Program-made: the position numbers and the translations under genes
Origin: Periplaneta americana
Taxonomy: Eukaryota > Arthropoda > Insecta > Blattodea > Blattidae
Reading direction: 5' to 3'
Length of the DNA: 64,000 nt
NCBI RefSeq assembly: GCF_040183065.1
Contig: NC_091123.1
Span: forward strand, 106,986,821 to 107,050,820
Notes under the pieces: generated by a model
Told to the model about the DNA's origin: nothing
The model's input: the letters and a program-made list of their open reading frames with translations, nothing else
Databases searched by the model: none
Part shown: one piece after another, positions 10,325 to 24,409 of the stretch
Layout of the letters: each line of letters begins with the position of its first letter
Numbering within the stretch: the stretch's first letter is position 1

Positions 10325-11013
10325 CTATACTAATAATAAATCTGTAGCCGACATTTTTCTGGTAATTTTAGATTTTCCAAAAATAATTGGTCCTAACATA
10401 TATAATTAACCACCCTGAAAACGAAAATCGCATTTTTGAAATTTTTGTTTGTATGTCTGTCTGTATGTTTGTTACCTTTTCACGCGATAATGACTGAACC
10501 GATTTATATGAAAATTGGAATATAAATTAAGTTCGTTGTAACTTAGATTTTAGGCTATATGGCATTCAAAATACTTTATTTAAAAGGGGAGTTATAAGGG
10601 GGCCCGAATTAAATAAATCGAAATATCTCGCTTATTATTGATTTTTGTGAAAAATGTTACATAACAAAAGTTTCTTTAAAAATGATTTCCGATACGTTTT
10701 ATCCTTTACAAAATTTTGATAGAACTGATATTTAATGAGATAAATGAGTTTTAAAATTAAAATAACGCCATCTAAGACGGTGCAATGAAATAACAAATGA
10801 CTTCGTCTATAAGGGGCCTTGGACAACAACAATCGAAAAAGGGGCCTTGGACAGCAACAATCAAAAGCTATTAAACTTAGCCTATAGACAATGTTTCTGT
10901 GTTTGTATGAAGTAATATCGGAAGCTAAATTAACCGATTTGTATAATTAATTATTATTTCACCATTGGAAAGTGTAGTTTCTCTAGATGGACATACTGCT
11001 ATAATGTTATTAC
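10325..11013 (-). repeat. Repeat family R, copy 1 (partial, minus strand)
   Basis: Reverse complement of 30325-30976 and similar to 58560-59512. On the minus strand it ends CAGATTTATTATTAGTATAG. It includes the motif ATCGGTTCAGCCATTATCGCG type block followed by CAGACAGAC runs that mark the 3' UTR of RTE-group non-LTR elements and their SINEs. A 30-bp tandem duplication (GGGGCCTTGGACA, twice near 10815 and 10842) is private to this copy. The copy is cut at 11013 by the hAT insertion. Confidence 0.8.
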
Positions 11014-13209
<2,196 letters not shown>

Positions 13210-13305
13210 CTGATGACATAATCCTAATCCATTTATATCGATGTAATATTTTTTTAAAATAATAAATTAACACTTCTGTGTCATACATTGTACACTCAAG
13301 ACCAG

Positions 13306-13482
13306 GGGGGCCGCACTAAAGTAATGTGAGGAAACGTGGGGCCTCATCCAAAAGGCTGGAGCAAACTGTAGAACAGAATAAATAATATGAAATTCTGTAT
13401 CAAATAAAAAAAAAGTAATTAAATTATGTCTTTATTTAATACAGAATAGTCATGTTTAAATTTTCATAGAATAGCTTTTAAA

Positions 13483-13551
<69 letters not shown>

Positions 13552-13552
13552 A

Positions 13553-13588
<36 letters not shown>

Positions 13589-13666
13589 TATTATTTTCTT
13601 CGTGACCACCCATGAACTGCTCTGTGGACCGTCATGAGGCCGCGGCCCACCGGTTGAAAATCACTG
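13306..13666. mobile_element. Possible decayed hAT MITE interrupted by (ATT)n
   Basis: The right end reads GGCCCACCGGTTGAAAATCACTG, whose complement CAGTGATTTTCAACCGG is a typical hAT terminus. A possible left end is CAGGGGGGCCGC at 13306. Flanking octamers CTCAAGAC and ATATAGAC agree at 5 of 8. The centre is an ATT microsatellite. The left end is uncertain. Confidence 0.4.
13493..13595 (+). repeat. (ATT)n microsatellite
   Basis: About 34 nearly uninterrupted ATT units with one AATATT slip and one ACT. Confidence 0.95.
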
Positions 13667-15459
13667 ATATAGACCATTAACTCCTCACTCGGGCGATACG
13701 TGTTCGAATCACAGATAGAACTTCGATTTTTGATTGAAAAATCCACAATGGTCATAGTTGGGTTTTCTCGGGATCTTACCGTTTCCATATGTTAAACATT
13801 AACATCATTCCTGCCGATCTCCATTTCATTGTCATATTCATAGCATTTTTCTTATAACTGTTGGTGATGTGCGGAAGGTCTGGTTTAGGGACATGTGAGG
13901 TTGCCTGCATGAAACCTAGATAAGCAGCGAGCTTTAGCATAATCAACTGATGAATGATAATGTCCCTATTCGAAAGCGTAATAGTTTACTATGATGAACC
14001 TAGCATTAAGAGTTCATCATTGTTCTTCAAGATGATGATGAAAATGATAATAATAATAAAAAAATAATAAGTAATAATAATGAAGAATACAAGTAATGTC
14101 CTTAGCTATCAGTGCTTTACTGGTCTCTTCCGGATAATAACTAACGAAATAAGTTTAGACACATGTAACAGTAGCAAGAACACTGAAAGACAAGGTTAGA
14201 AAAGAAATGAAGAGAGATAGCGGTGCTTAATTTGTTACCTGGTTTTAAAAATGGGCAATTCATAAAAAATAAAATTCTCTGACAGTACCAGATAAATTAT
14301 CTTGTCTCGTCTTGATTATGCATCTCAATTATACACTTTTAACTATTTGTGTCACTTAAGAATATGGTTATAATAACAACTTTCATATGTTAAAATTAAA
14401 ACGAAGTTATACATTATCGGTAGTTTTCATTTTAACAATTGAAAGTTATTTGGCCTATAATCATATCCCTAACAAATTATCTATTTTATAATGAGGTTAA
14501 AAATTACGAATATTAATTAAATTAGAAAGAATGGGTAACATTAGATTCTCATTATTAATATTTAAATATAAGCTCATCGATAAGACAGATTTGATCCGTA
14601 TTACAAATTGACTAAACGCAGGCGGAGCAGACAGTAATAAAATTGGTGTTAATGATAGTGATAAAGATAATATTTAATGTGTGGAATACAGTCTGTAATT
14701 TATTTTTCTCATCTTGAAGTATCACCATGTTGTCAGCAACTAATAAAACCTTTAAAATACATCTAGTATTTTATCAACTCTTTGTCCATTCTACCTATTT
14801 TTAAAGTATTTACAACGATTTAGTTACATACAGAACTCAAGTAATGGAGTAAGGTTCTTTGTAAAGTTAACTATATAGTAGGCTGTACGGGATTTTAATG
14901 AAGAACTACTGGCATAGTTTATCGGGGTTCTTTTCGCTGAGTGTTTCTTGTCATGTCGGCAACTGTTAGGGGTATAATTCATAGTCAGATCGGTAACAAG
15001 CTGCGATCACTTATCCTCTAACTGTCGGATGTGCTCCGTCGCTCCTATCTTGTTACTGGAATGAAATATGTAGTTTTGCTGTTGCTTTAATAGCGATAAT
15101 ATATTTTGTAACTAACGAGCGTAAGGGACAAGAATAATATACAAAGTGTAATGTATTATTAATTCATATATTTAACGAAAGTGTGCACAATGGCTAAGGA
15201 GCAGCCATGACTCTGCGAGGAAACCAGGATCGTGGGTAAGAGTCTCGTACGTTTTATGAATTTATTTTCTAACGCAGTATGAAATCTTATGTTGCCTTAC
15301 AAGGAAATAATACTATTGCGATTATACTTAGGGGTGTGATTTTATGGTGATTATTTAACCCTCATTTCTAAGATTAAAATGGATTAATTTCTGTGAATTA
15401 TTTAATTAAAAACAATTTTGCTCATATTTCGCATCCTAAAGAAACTTAAAAATGATAAC

Positions 15460-15460
<1 letters not shown>
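13667..15460. other. No feature recognised
   Basis: 1.8 kb of AT-rich sequence without an open frame above 60 codons or a repeat partner in the window. Confidence 0.5.

Positions 15461-15530
<70 letters not shown>
15461..15530 (+). repeat. (AAT)n microsatellite
   Basis: About 23 perfect units. Confidence 0.95.
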
Positions 15531-15531
<1 letters not shown>

Positions 15532-15855
15532 CTTTATTTTTTCTGTACATTTTTAAATATTGTTATTGAAACAGTCGCTTTAAAACTAACAAATTGTTTG
15601 CATCATTAATTAAATTCATAATTTAATTTAGAATTTAGAATTTAGAAAACTTCTCACTATAAGTGAGTTGTCACAAGAGACAAAGAGTACTTAACCATAT
15701 AAATGTTTATAAGTTCATTGAACCATTAATTTTGTTTTGACAATGAATCTCCTACGAGTACATAGCTGCAAATAAATTTTCAGAGTGGTGGAAATATACC
15801 TAGTGTTAGAGAGGTAAGTGTTACAAAAAAGTGAAGAATGCTAATGAACTTGGTT

Positions 15856-16480
15856 TCATTTCGAATAAAGGTGATGCTTCAGGAAAGCAATTGATCCTTT
15901 CAATGCAGCTAAAGTTACAATCGGAATAGTAGATGTAGGTATTCCAAAGCTCTTAAACACATCTTTCATGAAGAGAGTAACGGTACCTCTTGCTCCAACC
16001 AGAAGTCCGATTACTTCAAGCTCTTCTAGCTGGTACTTTTGGAGGTAATATGGAATGGTAGGATTGAAGATATTCTTTTTTTTCCTTACCAACTTCTGCT
16101 GGCTGTTCCTCAATCGTTTCGAAACGCACAGTGGGATCAATTATGAATCCAGATCTTATAAATTCCTTGAAAGCTATTATATCTATGCGCCGTGTACTGC
16201 CAGTGACGGAGAGACCACGTACTTCTTCAAAGGTGTTGTAATCGGCATCTTTAAGGACAGTGGCTATAATTGATTGTACTTGGTGGTGTCTAGCGTTTCG
16301 CAGAGCTTCGCCGTGCGGACAGGAACCCAGGACGTGTGCAAGAGTTTCAACCTCGTTGCTGTGAGAGGTGACGGTATTGCCTTCTTGATCTCACGAAAGA
16401 AGTTGTTGCGGGAAAGAGAAATAACGTTATCTGCTTGTGCTGCTCCCTGGAAGAAGTCCTTGCAACTGTGTGTAGGTTAC
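15856..16480 (-). pseudogene. R2-type (RLE) non-LTR retrotransposon C-terminal fragment
   Basis: Minus strand, two frames joined at a T-run near 16075-16085. The first (about 16480-16085) reads ETLAHVLGSCPHGEALRN, then GSTRRIDIIAF and FIIDPTVRFE, consistent with the Cys-His block and the (R)xD...E core of a restriction-like endonuclease. The second (16083-15856) continues IFNPTIPYYLQKYQLEE, VIGLLVGARGT and LAALKGSIAFLKHHLYS-stop. This order is that of the C-terminus of R2/NeSL/CRE-type elements, in which the endonuclease lies downstream of the RT. The RT is missing. The family call is from motif memory; the frame break is seen directly. Confidence 0.65.
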
Positions 16481-18240
16481 ATCGTTGCCAGATGTCACAT
16501 GCATGTAAGTTAATATTGAACGATCAAATATGTAGAAATGTTCATGTATATTTTATAACGAAGAAAATTTTCACGTTTTACTTGGAAGAAATAGTCATTT
16601 TCGTATGAATTCTCCATAAACTCTGTTTTTTTTTTTGTTGTTGTTGAAAATATCGTCGTTATGAAGTAATTTCGTAAATTTATATCAATTTCGCGAAAAT
16701 TCGCGGATGTATTTCACTTAATTTTGAACTTTTATTAAAGAATTTGCATTTTCCATGCATAAAATTAAATTTCAAACACATTTCGCGTATATCATTAGTA
16801 CCAAAAAATCACATCCGTAATTATACTGTTTCGGATGAAAGAAAGTTGCTCATGTGAAACGAAGCACAGCAGAGCCAAACTATACAAGCTGAAAGATTGA
16901 CGAGTTAATGGAAGCGAAACCGCGGTAATTCAGTACGCAGATCTGAGACTAGTAATGGTGAAATACAGATTCGAGATCTTCCAATTTATCTTTATTTCCT
17001 TATTTTTTGCATGTTGAGGTAGGTGCTCACTTACCGGAACGGATTCGTTGGGCGCGTTCGTATTTTTATTTTTTGTACTATTTTAAATTAAGCAACACCC
17101 AGTCATTTATTCATGACTGCAAAGTATGTGAAATTTCCTTTAAGAAAGACTATTGTTATCACAACCCTGTTCCAAGTCTCACAACATGGAGAATTGTTAG
17201 GTTCTGAAAAGTCTTATTATTGTTTTTATCTTAAAATGTGTTGTATCCAATGTGTTGTGTTGAATTTATAAAAAGCATTAAAATCATTATTTTTCAATAG
17301 CATTACGTTTTTTTCTCACTTCATACTGTTACTTGCAACGGTATCTGACCTCACTCTTGGGACAAGTTGTGATGTAAAAAGTTTCTAGTTTTCAGACTGC
17401 ATCACTAAGTTTAATTTAGTTAATATTTCATAAACAATTTCATTTTTTACAAATCGTGATGTGAGAATAAAAATGTTCTTCCTGCATTTTCTATAATTTT
17501 TCAGGAGAGAGGTTTGAAGATTGGATTAAAAATATTTTCCGTTTTTAATTAAATTCTTTGAAATTTTGTCATATGGTTTCATTAAGAGAGGACAGTCTGC
17601 AATAAGATTTTCATAATCAATGGTCTACTATCCCCTGCACTGAAATTATCATTTTTTTCAGATGGAACCTTTTTACACTGAAATATGTTTTTCGAGTGAG
17701 GAGTTGTCAGAATCTATGATGTTTATAACTTAAGGAGAGAAAATGTGGACAAGATTGGAAGTTAACATCAATTATGATATCAGAAGACTTAAATGTTATT
17801 ATTAGCAATATTTTAGAGGTGATTTAAAATTTTATATTTAGAACTATTGGTATTGGTATTATGGCATCAGATTGAAGGAGGGGCTGTAAAAACGCTGTAA
17901 GTGGCAAATTTTGAAAAGTGAGGCCTTAATGTAAAAAGACACTAACTCTGTCTTCTATCTATTTTTGCATTGTTTTTGTAAACCATTTAAACATTCTACT
18001 TACAATGTTGTTGCGGCCCATATTTCAGTTATTTAGCAGTACTTTATTACTGGAATAAAAAAATAAATTAGAAACGAAATAAAAAATAAATAAATAACTA
18101 GACATTTGAATTATGACATAAAAAGTCTTAATAATTAAGACAATTATTGTTAACAACATTAAAAAATAAATCAAACAAAAGAAGTATTTGGGCTCGAACA
18201 AATACATTTACACCAAAATCCCGTGACGGATCATTTAGAG
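16481..18240. other. No feature recognised
   Basis: 1.76 kb of AT-rich DNA without credible frames. Confidence 0.5.
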
Positions 18241-18300
18241 CAGGGGTTCTCAACCTTTTTCAGTGACGTACCACTATTTTTAATTTTGGTCATTAGTTGT
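18241..18300 (+). mobile_element. Orphan hAT terminus
   Basis: CAGGGGTTCTCAACCTTTTT is a classic hAT end, but no matching inverted end is found downstream. Either the element is truncated or the right end is decayed. Confidence 0.4.
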
Positions 18301-18464
18301 AACAGTAAGCAAATCTATTATGGGAAAACGTCAGGTGTCGCTTCCAGGATCATAATTAACGTTTCTATTCTCCATTACCAATAAGTGATTGCTTTATTTA
18401 GTCGTGTTTAATTAAGAAACAGTTCGTCTGTGAATGTATTCGATGGAGTGTTCCATTACAGACA

Positions 18465-18699
18465 AATGCAATGTTTACAAAGCAGCTAGCAAGGTAGTTC
18501 TCTCCCGTCATATGCACACCGTACCAGTTGGAGATTTGCAATATAGGTCAAGCAAATAAATAAACTTTCACTTTAAAGACAAACGTAAATATTATGTTGT
18601 CCAGAATGCAATGAATTATCGTCTCTCAGGTATAGAAACATAACACTTTCATAGGCGTATAAAGAGTTGTGCAGAGCAGTACTGCTTAAAAAGTTGTTT

Positions 18700-18703
<4 letters not shown>
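18465..18703 (+). repeat. Paralogous repeat P, copy 1 left part
   Basis: Aligns with 42170-42465: shared AGCAGCT.GCAAG, TATAGGTCAA, ACAAACGTAAAT, ATTATCGTCTCTCAGGT and TATAAAGAGTT. The match resumes at 19604-19705, after the RTE insertion. Confidence 0.8.

Positions 18704-18754
<51 letters not shown>
18701..18754 (+). repeat. (AAT)n microsatellite
   Basis: About 17 units directly preceding the truncated RTE-like frame. Its translation as poly-Ile in a longer frame is an artefact. Confidence 0.95.
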
Positions 18755-18755
<1 letters not shown>

Positions 18756-19530
18756 CACGAGGATTAGGGAAAACACGAGGATTTTACTGGAAGCAAGTAA
18801 AGAAATAGGTTTGGAAGTAAATCCTGAAAAGACAAAATATATGATTATGTCTCGTGACGGAAATATTGTGCGAAATGGCAATATAAAAATTGGAAATTTA
18901 TCTTTCGAAGAGGTGGAGAAGTTCAAATATCTTGGAGCAACAGTAACAAATATAAATGATACTCGGGAGGAAATTAAACACAGAATAAATATGGGAAATA
19001 CCTGTTATAATTCCGTTGAGAAGCTTTTATCATCCAGTCTGCTGTCAAAAAATCTGAAAGTTAGAATTTATAAAACAATTATATTACCGGTTGTTCTTTA
19101 TGGTTGTGAAACTTGGACTCTCACGTTGAGAGAGGAACATAGGTTAAGGGTGTTTGAGAATAAGGTTCTCAGGAAAATATTTGGGGCTAAGAGGGATGAA
19201 GTTACAGGAGAATGGAGAAAGTTACACAACACAGAACTGCACGCATTGTAATCTTCACCTGACATAATTAGGAACATTAAATCCAGATGTTTGAGATGGG
19301 CAAGGCATGTAGCACGTATGGGCGAATCCAGAAATGCATATAGAGTGTTAGTTGGGAGGCCGGAGGGAAAAAGACCTCTAGGGAGGCCGAGACGTAGATG
19401 GGAAGATAATATAAAAATGGATTTGAGTGAGGTGGGATATGATGATAGAGAATGGATTAATCTTGCTCAGGATAGGGATCGATGGCGGGCTTATGTGAGG
19501 GCGGCAATGATCCTCCGGATTCCTTAAAAG
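18755..19530 (+). pseudogene. RTE-like non-LTR ORF2, C-terminal third
   Basis: Frame begins abruptly after the (AAT)n tract and shows LEVNPEKTKYMIMS, FKYLGATVTN, YGCETWTL and FENKVLRKIFG, then a stop at 19249-19251 where relatives have Tyr (HAL-stop-SSPDIIRN). The frame continues in phase to 19527: RWARHVARMGESRNAYRVL, GRPRRRWEDNIKMDL, DRDRWRAYVRAAM. So one nonsense mutation separates two open parts. The YADD active site and endonuclease are missing (5' truncation). The element ends in an AAGT repeat tail. Shorter fragments of the same family are at 4453, 22653 and 32820. Clade RTE is my best reading. Confidence 0.85.
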
Positions 19531-19532
19531 CC

Positions 19533-19533
<1 letters not shown>

Positions 19534-19585
<52 letters not shown>

Positions 19586-19618
19586 TAATAATAATAATAA
19601 TAATCATCATCATCATCA
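19534..19618 (+). repeat. (AAGT)n, (AAT)n and (ATC)n compound microsatellite
   Basis: About 12 AAGT units form the 3' tail of the RTE insertion, followed by AAT units and four to five ATC units. The ATC part is shared with repeat P copy 2 (42541-42558). Confidence 0.95.
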
Positions 19619-19705
19619 GAACATACATTTATAATTAAAAGAAACGACATAAAGCAATTGTAAAATACAGGAATAAACTTGTCTTAAAATAACATTACTA
19701 TAAAC
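19604..19705 (+). repeat. Paralogous repeat P, copy 1 right part
   Basis: Matches 42545-42655: ACATACA, AATTGT.AA.TA, AACTTGTC.TAAAATAA and ACATTACTA blocks in order. Confidence 0.7.
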
Positions 19706-20111
19706 GACAAAACATTTAGATAAACATTTATAAAACAATAATCGGTTCTATTTGCTCTAAATCTAAGTCCCGTATGAGTAAAACTCGGGTTCGGAGAGAA
19801 ATTTGAGCATACAGGATGATTCAGACCACTCGTAACAGTAATTATTTATTTCGGAAAGTAGTGCATTAAAATGTTCGAGACAAAAATATTTATAACTAAA
19901 CCACATTTGAACTTTCACTTGAGTTTTATTTCATCAATCAGCTCTAACAGGAAGTAGGGTCAGTGGCATACCACTTTAAAATTTCAACCATGGCCATCAG
20001 TCAAATGATGCTACGATGAGTAAACATACACAAAGATAGTTTAGTTAGAAAAAGAAACAAATTCCGGTAAACATATATAAAGGCAATTGAATTAAAAGAA
20101 ATGAAAAACCA
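19706..20111. other. No feature recognised
   Basis: ACAGGATGATTCAGACCA near 19812 looks like a mariner-type terminus, but no partner end was found. Confidence 0.4.
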
Positions 20112-20340
20112 CCGGTGTAGCTCAGTTGGCTGAGGCGCTTACCTGCCGATCCGGAGTTGCGCTCGGGCGTGGGTTCGATTCCCTCTTGGGGTGATTACCT
20201 GGTTGGGTTTTTCCGAAGTTTTCCCAATCGTAAGGCGAAAGTCAGGTAGTCTATGGCGAATCCTCGGCCTCATCTCGCCAAATCTACTTGCTATCGACTC
20301 TAAATAACCTAGTAGTTGATACAGCGTCGTTAATAACAAA
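20112..20340 (+). mobile_element. SINE-C (second tRNA-headed SINE family)
   Basis: Box A TAGCTCAGTTGGCTGAG and box B GGTTCGATTCC form a tRNA-like head. The body has GATTACCTGGTTGGGTTTTT and ends GTTGATACAGCGTCGTTAAT, resembling the 3' end of SINE-A. Two families with different heads thus share one tail type. No clear target duplication. Confidence 0.82.
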
Positions 20341-21299
20341 GTAAAAAATGACAGAAGGCATCCATGCATCCGATGGCTGCTTATACTCCCTGGTTCATTC
20401 ATTGGTCAAACATGTAACATGACCTAATACGTATTCCTACATTCACAAACGACTTCACTGACCGTTAGGAGCTGCCATCTAGCGACAATTTTTTTCTGTT
20501 GAATGAGTTGCTCAGTTACAAAAGCTGCTATGTGACACAATTAAAAACAGTTTCCAAGTTAAAATTCCAAATTAACTTATGAAACTTATAAGGTTAAGTG
20601 ATTATTTTTGTTCTTAAAAACTGGTGAAGACCATAGTATATTATTGGTCCTGCCACCTACCATTTCAGCGAAAATATTGTTAGAATGGTCTTATGAGCAG
20701 GCAGTATAAGCAGCTATCAAATACGTTGAAGTAGGCGGTGATCAAAACTTTCAGCCAACATTCCTGAACAACTGAAAATTTGGCGATAGAATTCGTTTCT
20801 ACTCCGTATTATGTTCTTTCCCAAACTTCAACTGTGTAACTTGTGAAAATGGAATATTCTTGAAATCCAAACGTTTGCTGGTATTGAGAACGTTGAGTCA
20901 CGATTGCGCGTAAATGACGACTGCGAATAAAATACAGACACATTTGCGCACTGCAATTATTAGAAAAAACAAAGATTGCGCAGTCTATTAGCGTTATGTA
21001 GGAGACACCACGTGGAGGTTGGCTGCGTGATCCTCCAGAAATCTTGTTGTTGTATTACATTTTACGTTGTAGTTAGTAAACAAATACATTGTCAAATTTA
21101 GGTTTTACTCGTATATACAAAAGCTGCAAGTTAATGTGTTTGCTTGAAAACGATAACCAACCATTTTTAAATAATTCATAAGGTTCTTTTGTAATCACTA
21201 TATGCTGTATTTACAAATGTATTAGGACTAACTCGTCGACTATTAATCTGATTTCTTTTTATTGACAGTATTTTCAAATTACAAATTACTTTTTGCCTG
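20341..21299. other. No feature recognised
   Basis: No coding frame or repeat partner seen. Confidence 0.5.
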
Positions 21300-21990
21300 A
21301 ATTTTTGCAACACATGTATCACAAGGTGTATGTTGGGGTGGCAGCTGTAGAACTGTGCGTTGTATTCACGATGGAACCTCTCTGGACCATTAGCAGTATG
21401 TGGCTGTGACGAGGTTCCGCTGCCCGTAACTCAGGAGGAAAACTTCCTTCTTCGGCTACATAGTTGTCTAGGATGTAGTCGGGAACTCTCATATCAGTTA
21501 TCGGTGACAGAGAGCTCTGTAAGTTGTATGAAAGCATCTTCCACTTCGTCGGGTGACAAGAAACTCAGTCCGAAGAAACATTTCAACCAGTTTCCAATTT
21601 CCGAATCGGAATTGTAATAGTAGTCTCGTAACAAAAGTTTGTCTTGTATACGTCGAAACCAAGCCTGGCCTAAATGGAATCTACAACCTATTATTATAAT
21701 GCGAGGAAACACCTACAGTACGCAACAGCAGAGTGTGCCGCAACTTCAAAATCAACATGTCGGTTAAAGAGATTCAACTTTGTACCCACTTGACTTTCAT
21801 ACAGCTCTTGGATTGTTATCCACATTGCTTTATACAGTTCAAGGGTTTTTGAATGTAAGAAACAAAATATAACTGGAACATAGAATCCATTCTTGAATAT
21901 ACTGTATGTATCGTGTACAATTTTTGGAAAAATCGGAGTGCATAGTTAGAAGTCCCATCGGTAAAAATGTATCAGAGGAAGAGGAAAGAA
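21300..21990 (-). pseudogene. MULE-like transposase, decayed
   Basis: Minus strand spells successive pieces of a Mutator-like transposase across at least three frame changes: TDGTSNYAPIF (first catalytic Asp), FKNGFYVPVIFCF, FNRHVDFEVAAHSAV, IIIGCRFHLGQAWFRRIQ, IGNWLKCFFGLSFLSPDEV, then VPDYILDNYVAEEG.FPPEL and FHREYNAQFYSCHPNIHLV. The order and spacing follow MULE proteins, including the GC.FH.. block and the C-terminal FH..FN....HP. No terminal repeats were found, so the element boundaries are unknown. Upstream of the DGT motif the frame has two stops. Confidence 0.8.
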
Positions 21991-22258
21991 GTTCAGGAAT
22001 AGATTTATTTGTAAACACTAGAATACTTGTAGCTGAAGTCATAAAACAAAAATTTTGCGCATTAACAATATAGTTGTTTTGATTTTGATAAATTTGTTTT
22101 TAATGTCTCATAAAGATCTTTTGGTAAGGGAGATAAATATTTTCTCCTCGCATCGTACACAGCGTTTCTAAACAAACGAACATCAGCATAGATAAGCAGC
22201 GAAGAATTACTTGTTTGAAGTTATTTTCGGTTCAATTTATTAGGTTTCTCATGCGGAC

Positions 22259-23385
22259 TAGTGATGAGCAGAGTATCACTGACCTGTGATTTTATCACGG
22301 TGATCGAAAAATCATGGTCACACCTGTGATTAAACAGCTTTTTAAACAGTGATCACAGTTCGAGAGCTAAACTGCTCACCAGCTGAGACAGTTCAGGTTC
22401 TTTACTCACTGTGTGCGCTGCGCTGCTGTGTTTATGGAACAACTACGCCCGCGAACTGTGAGCGCCCGATTTTAACAATACATTCAGTGCAGCCAACTCA
22501 GTAGATTTCAGGCTGATCCTGGCAGATTTCAATTTCTTAAAGCCGGAAAATATACTATTGTCAGCCGACAGCCGAAAATCTGGTAGGATTTTACATTGCT
22601 TAATTGATTCCATTATTTTAAACAGTGACGTTATTAATTGGCTACATTATTCAACTTACTTACAACTGGCTTTTAAGGAACCCGCAGGTTCATTGCCGTA
22701 CTCACATAAGCCCGCCATCGCTCTCTATCCTGTGCAAAATTAATCCAGTCTCTATCATCATATCCCACCTCCCTCAAATCCTCCCATCTACGTCTCGGCT
22801 TCCCCAAAGGTCTTTTTCCCTCCGGTCTCCCAACTAACACTCTATGTGCATTTCTGTATTCGCCCAGTAAACTTATAATAATAACAAAATTTTACCAAAT
22901 ACGACAATGATTAAAAAATAACAATGTTTCATTCATCTTCTGAGTGATGTCAAAATTATTAATTTTCCGTTTTTTTCCTATATAATATTTCATTTCAGGA
23001 ATGCTGAACAAGATCAAATGGACAATCATTATATTGGATAGCCAGACGACAAATTCAGTTTGTCTATAGCATTATTGAATGAATGAATATATAAATACTA
23101 ACTTTCAAAGCTTTAATCTGTTTTTAAAATGATGAAACTCCTATATTTACATCTCAGTATTGTGCTTACACTTGACTTCTGTGAAGTACCACAAAACCTC
23201 AACATTGTCTCGCCCTCTCCTACCATGTGCGAAATATCGAGAGCATTGAAACATCGCAGTGAGACGCTCTGATGATCAGTTCAATCACTGTTAATCACTG
23301 TTTCACTGTCTAAGATCACCGTGTTCATAAATGAGAAATCACAGGTCGAACAGTGATCACTTAAGAGCAGTTTATCTCATCACTG
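22259..23385. mobile_element. Non-autonomous hAT transposon, 1127 bp
   Basis: Ends TAGTGATGAGC (22259) and, inverted, CAGTGATGAGA (23385). An 8-bp duplication ATGCGGAC (22251-22258) / ATGCGGGC (23386-23393) matches at 7 of 8 and has T and A at the positions hAT targets favour. Both ends carry clusters of GTGATC/GATCAC and CACGGTGATC motifs. No transposase; an RTE scrap is nested inside. Confidence 0.85.
22653..22868 (-). pseudogene. RTE-like 3' fragment nested in hAT
   Basis: Minus strand matches the last 70 codons of the 19.3-kb copy (AYRVLVGRPEGKRPLG; DRERWRAY) and its 3' tail, whose (TTAC)n remnant is at 22653. Frameshifts are present. Confidence 0.85.
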
Positions 23386-24409
23386 ATGCGGGCAGTCCTT
23401 GGGTTTTTCTTTTCAGTGATGCAGTTATATTATGCCACTGAATTACATTTGGTGACAAACTGTCGTGATTGTGATTATTAGAAACAACAATATTTTTCTA
23501 TTATTACACATGGTTAGATTGGCACTACAGTGCTGTCGCTATTGTTTACAATCACACAATTTTTACCTCTTTGGAGGGGAAAGGAACTGGCCACTCTAAT
23601 CCATTATCTCCTGACCTAGTAGCCTCATAAATGGTGACTTCTTTGTATCACTTGTGAGTTTCAGACCTATCTTCGGACAGTTGACTAAATAACAACAACA
23701 ACAACAACTACTTCATTAAAGTCCAACTTGATATTTCGATGTCCATTCCGTAACAGTTCTTCCATCTTGCACACAATTGTACCTAGCTTCGTTGTGTATG
23801 AACTGGTTACGATTCAATAAGGCATACGTAGTCGTCTCACAGCCTCTACGCGCAGTCGTATACCTTAAAATTATCATTTGCGCGCAATCTTTAAAATCTT
23901 AAGACACAAAGTCAATCACTTTATAAGAATGTTTTTATTTACACTCTGTAACAGCCGAAGAAATCAAGTGGGTGACCAGAATTCAGACATTCATAACTTT
24001 TTTTTCAATCTGTGAATCCATATTGTTAACTTTTTGAATAAAAGAATGATCTTGTGTAGAGTACTTCATTGTTATACTGTAGTTTCAAGATTTGGGTATC
24101 GGTACTGATTAATTAGTGCTGTCATTGCTAATGATATCATCCATGATAACGTGCAGGAAATCTCATTAGCTATTCATCACCATAATATGTAAGACGGGTG
24201 TAACAACCTGACTGCATTAAAATAAAGACTTGAGTTATAATGCACGAGATGAAATAATATTCTGAAAATATTCACACTAAATGCAAACTATTAACATTAT
24301 CGATATTAAAGGGCATGCAGTAGTAAAAAATTCCATTCTGATTAGCTGTTCAAGTACTTCATTCAAGTAGCAGACGGAAAAAAGATTGATATGCCTGCAT
24401 AATGTAGAT
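23386..24409. other. No feature recognised
   Basis: Short (ACA)n near 23694. Nothing else identifiable. Confidence 0.5.

Noticed and set aside
18573-18926. Minus-strand 117-codon frame with poly-Ile
   Set aside because: Translation of the (AAT)n tract and antisense of the RTE fragment.
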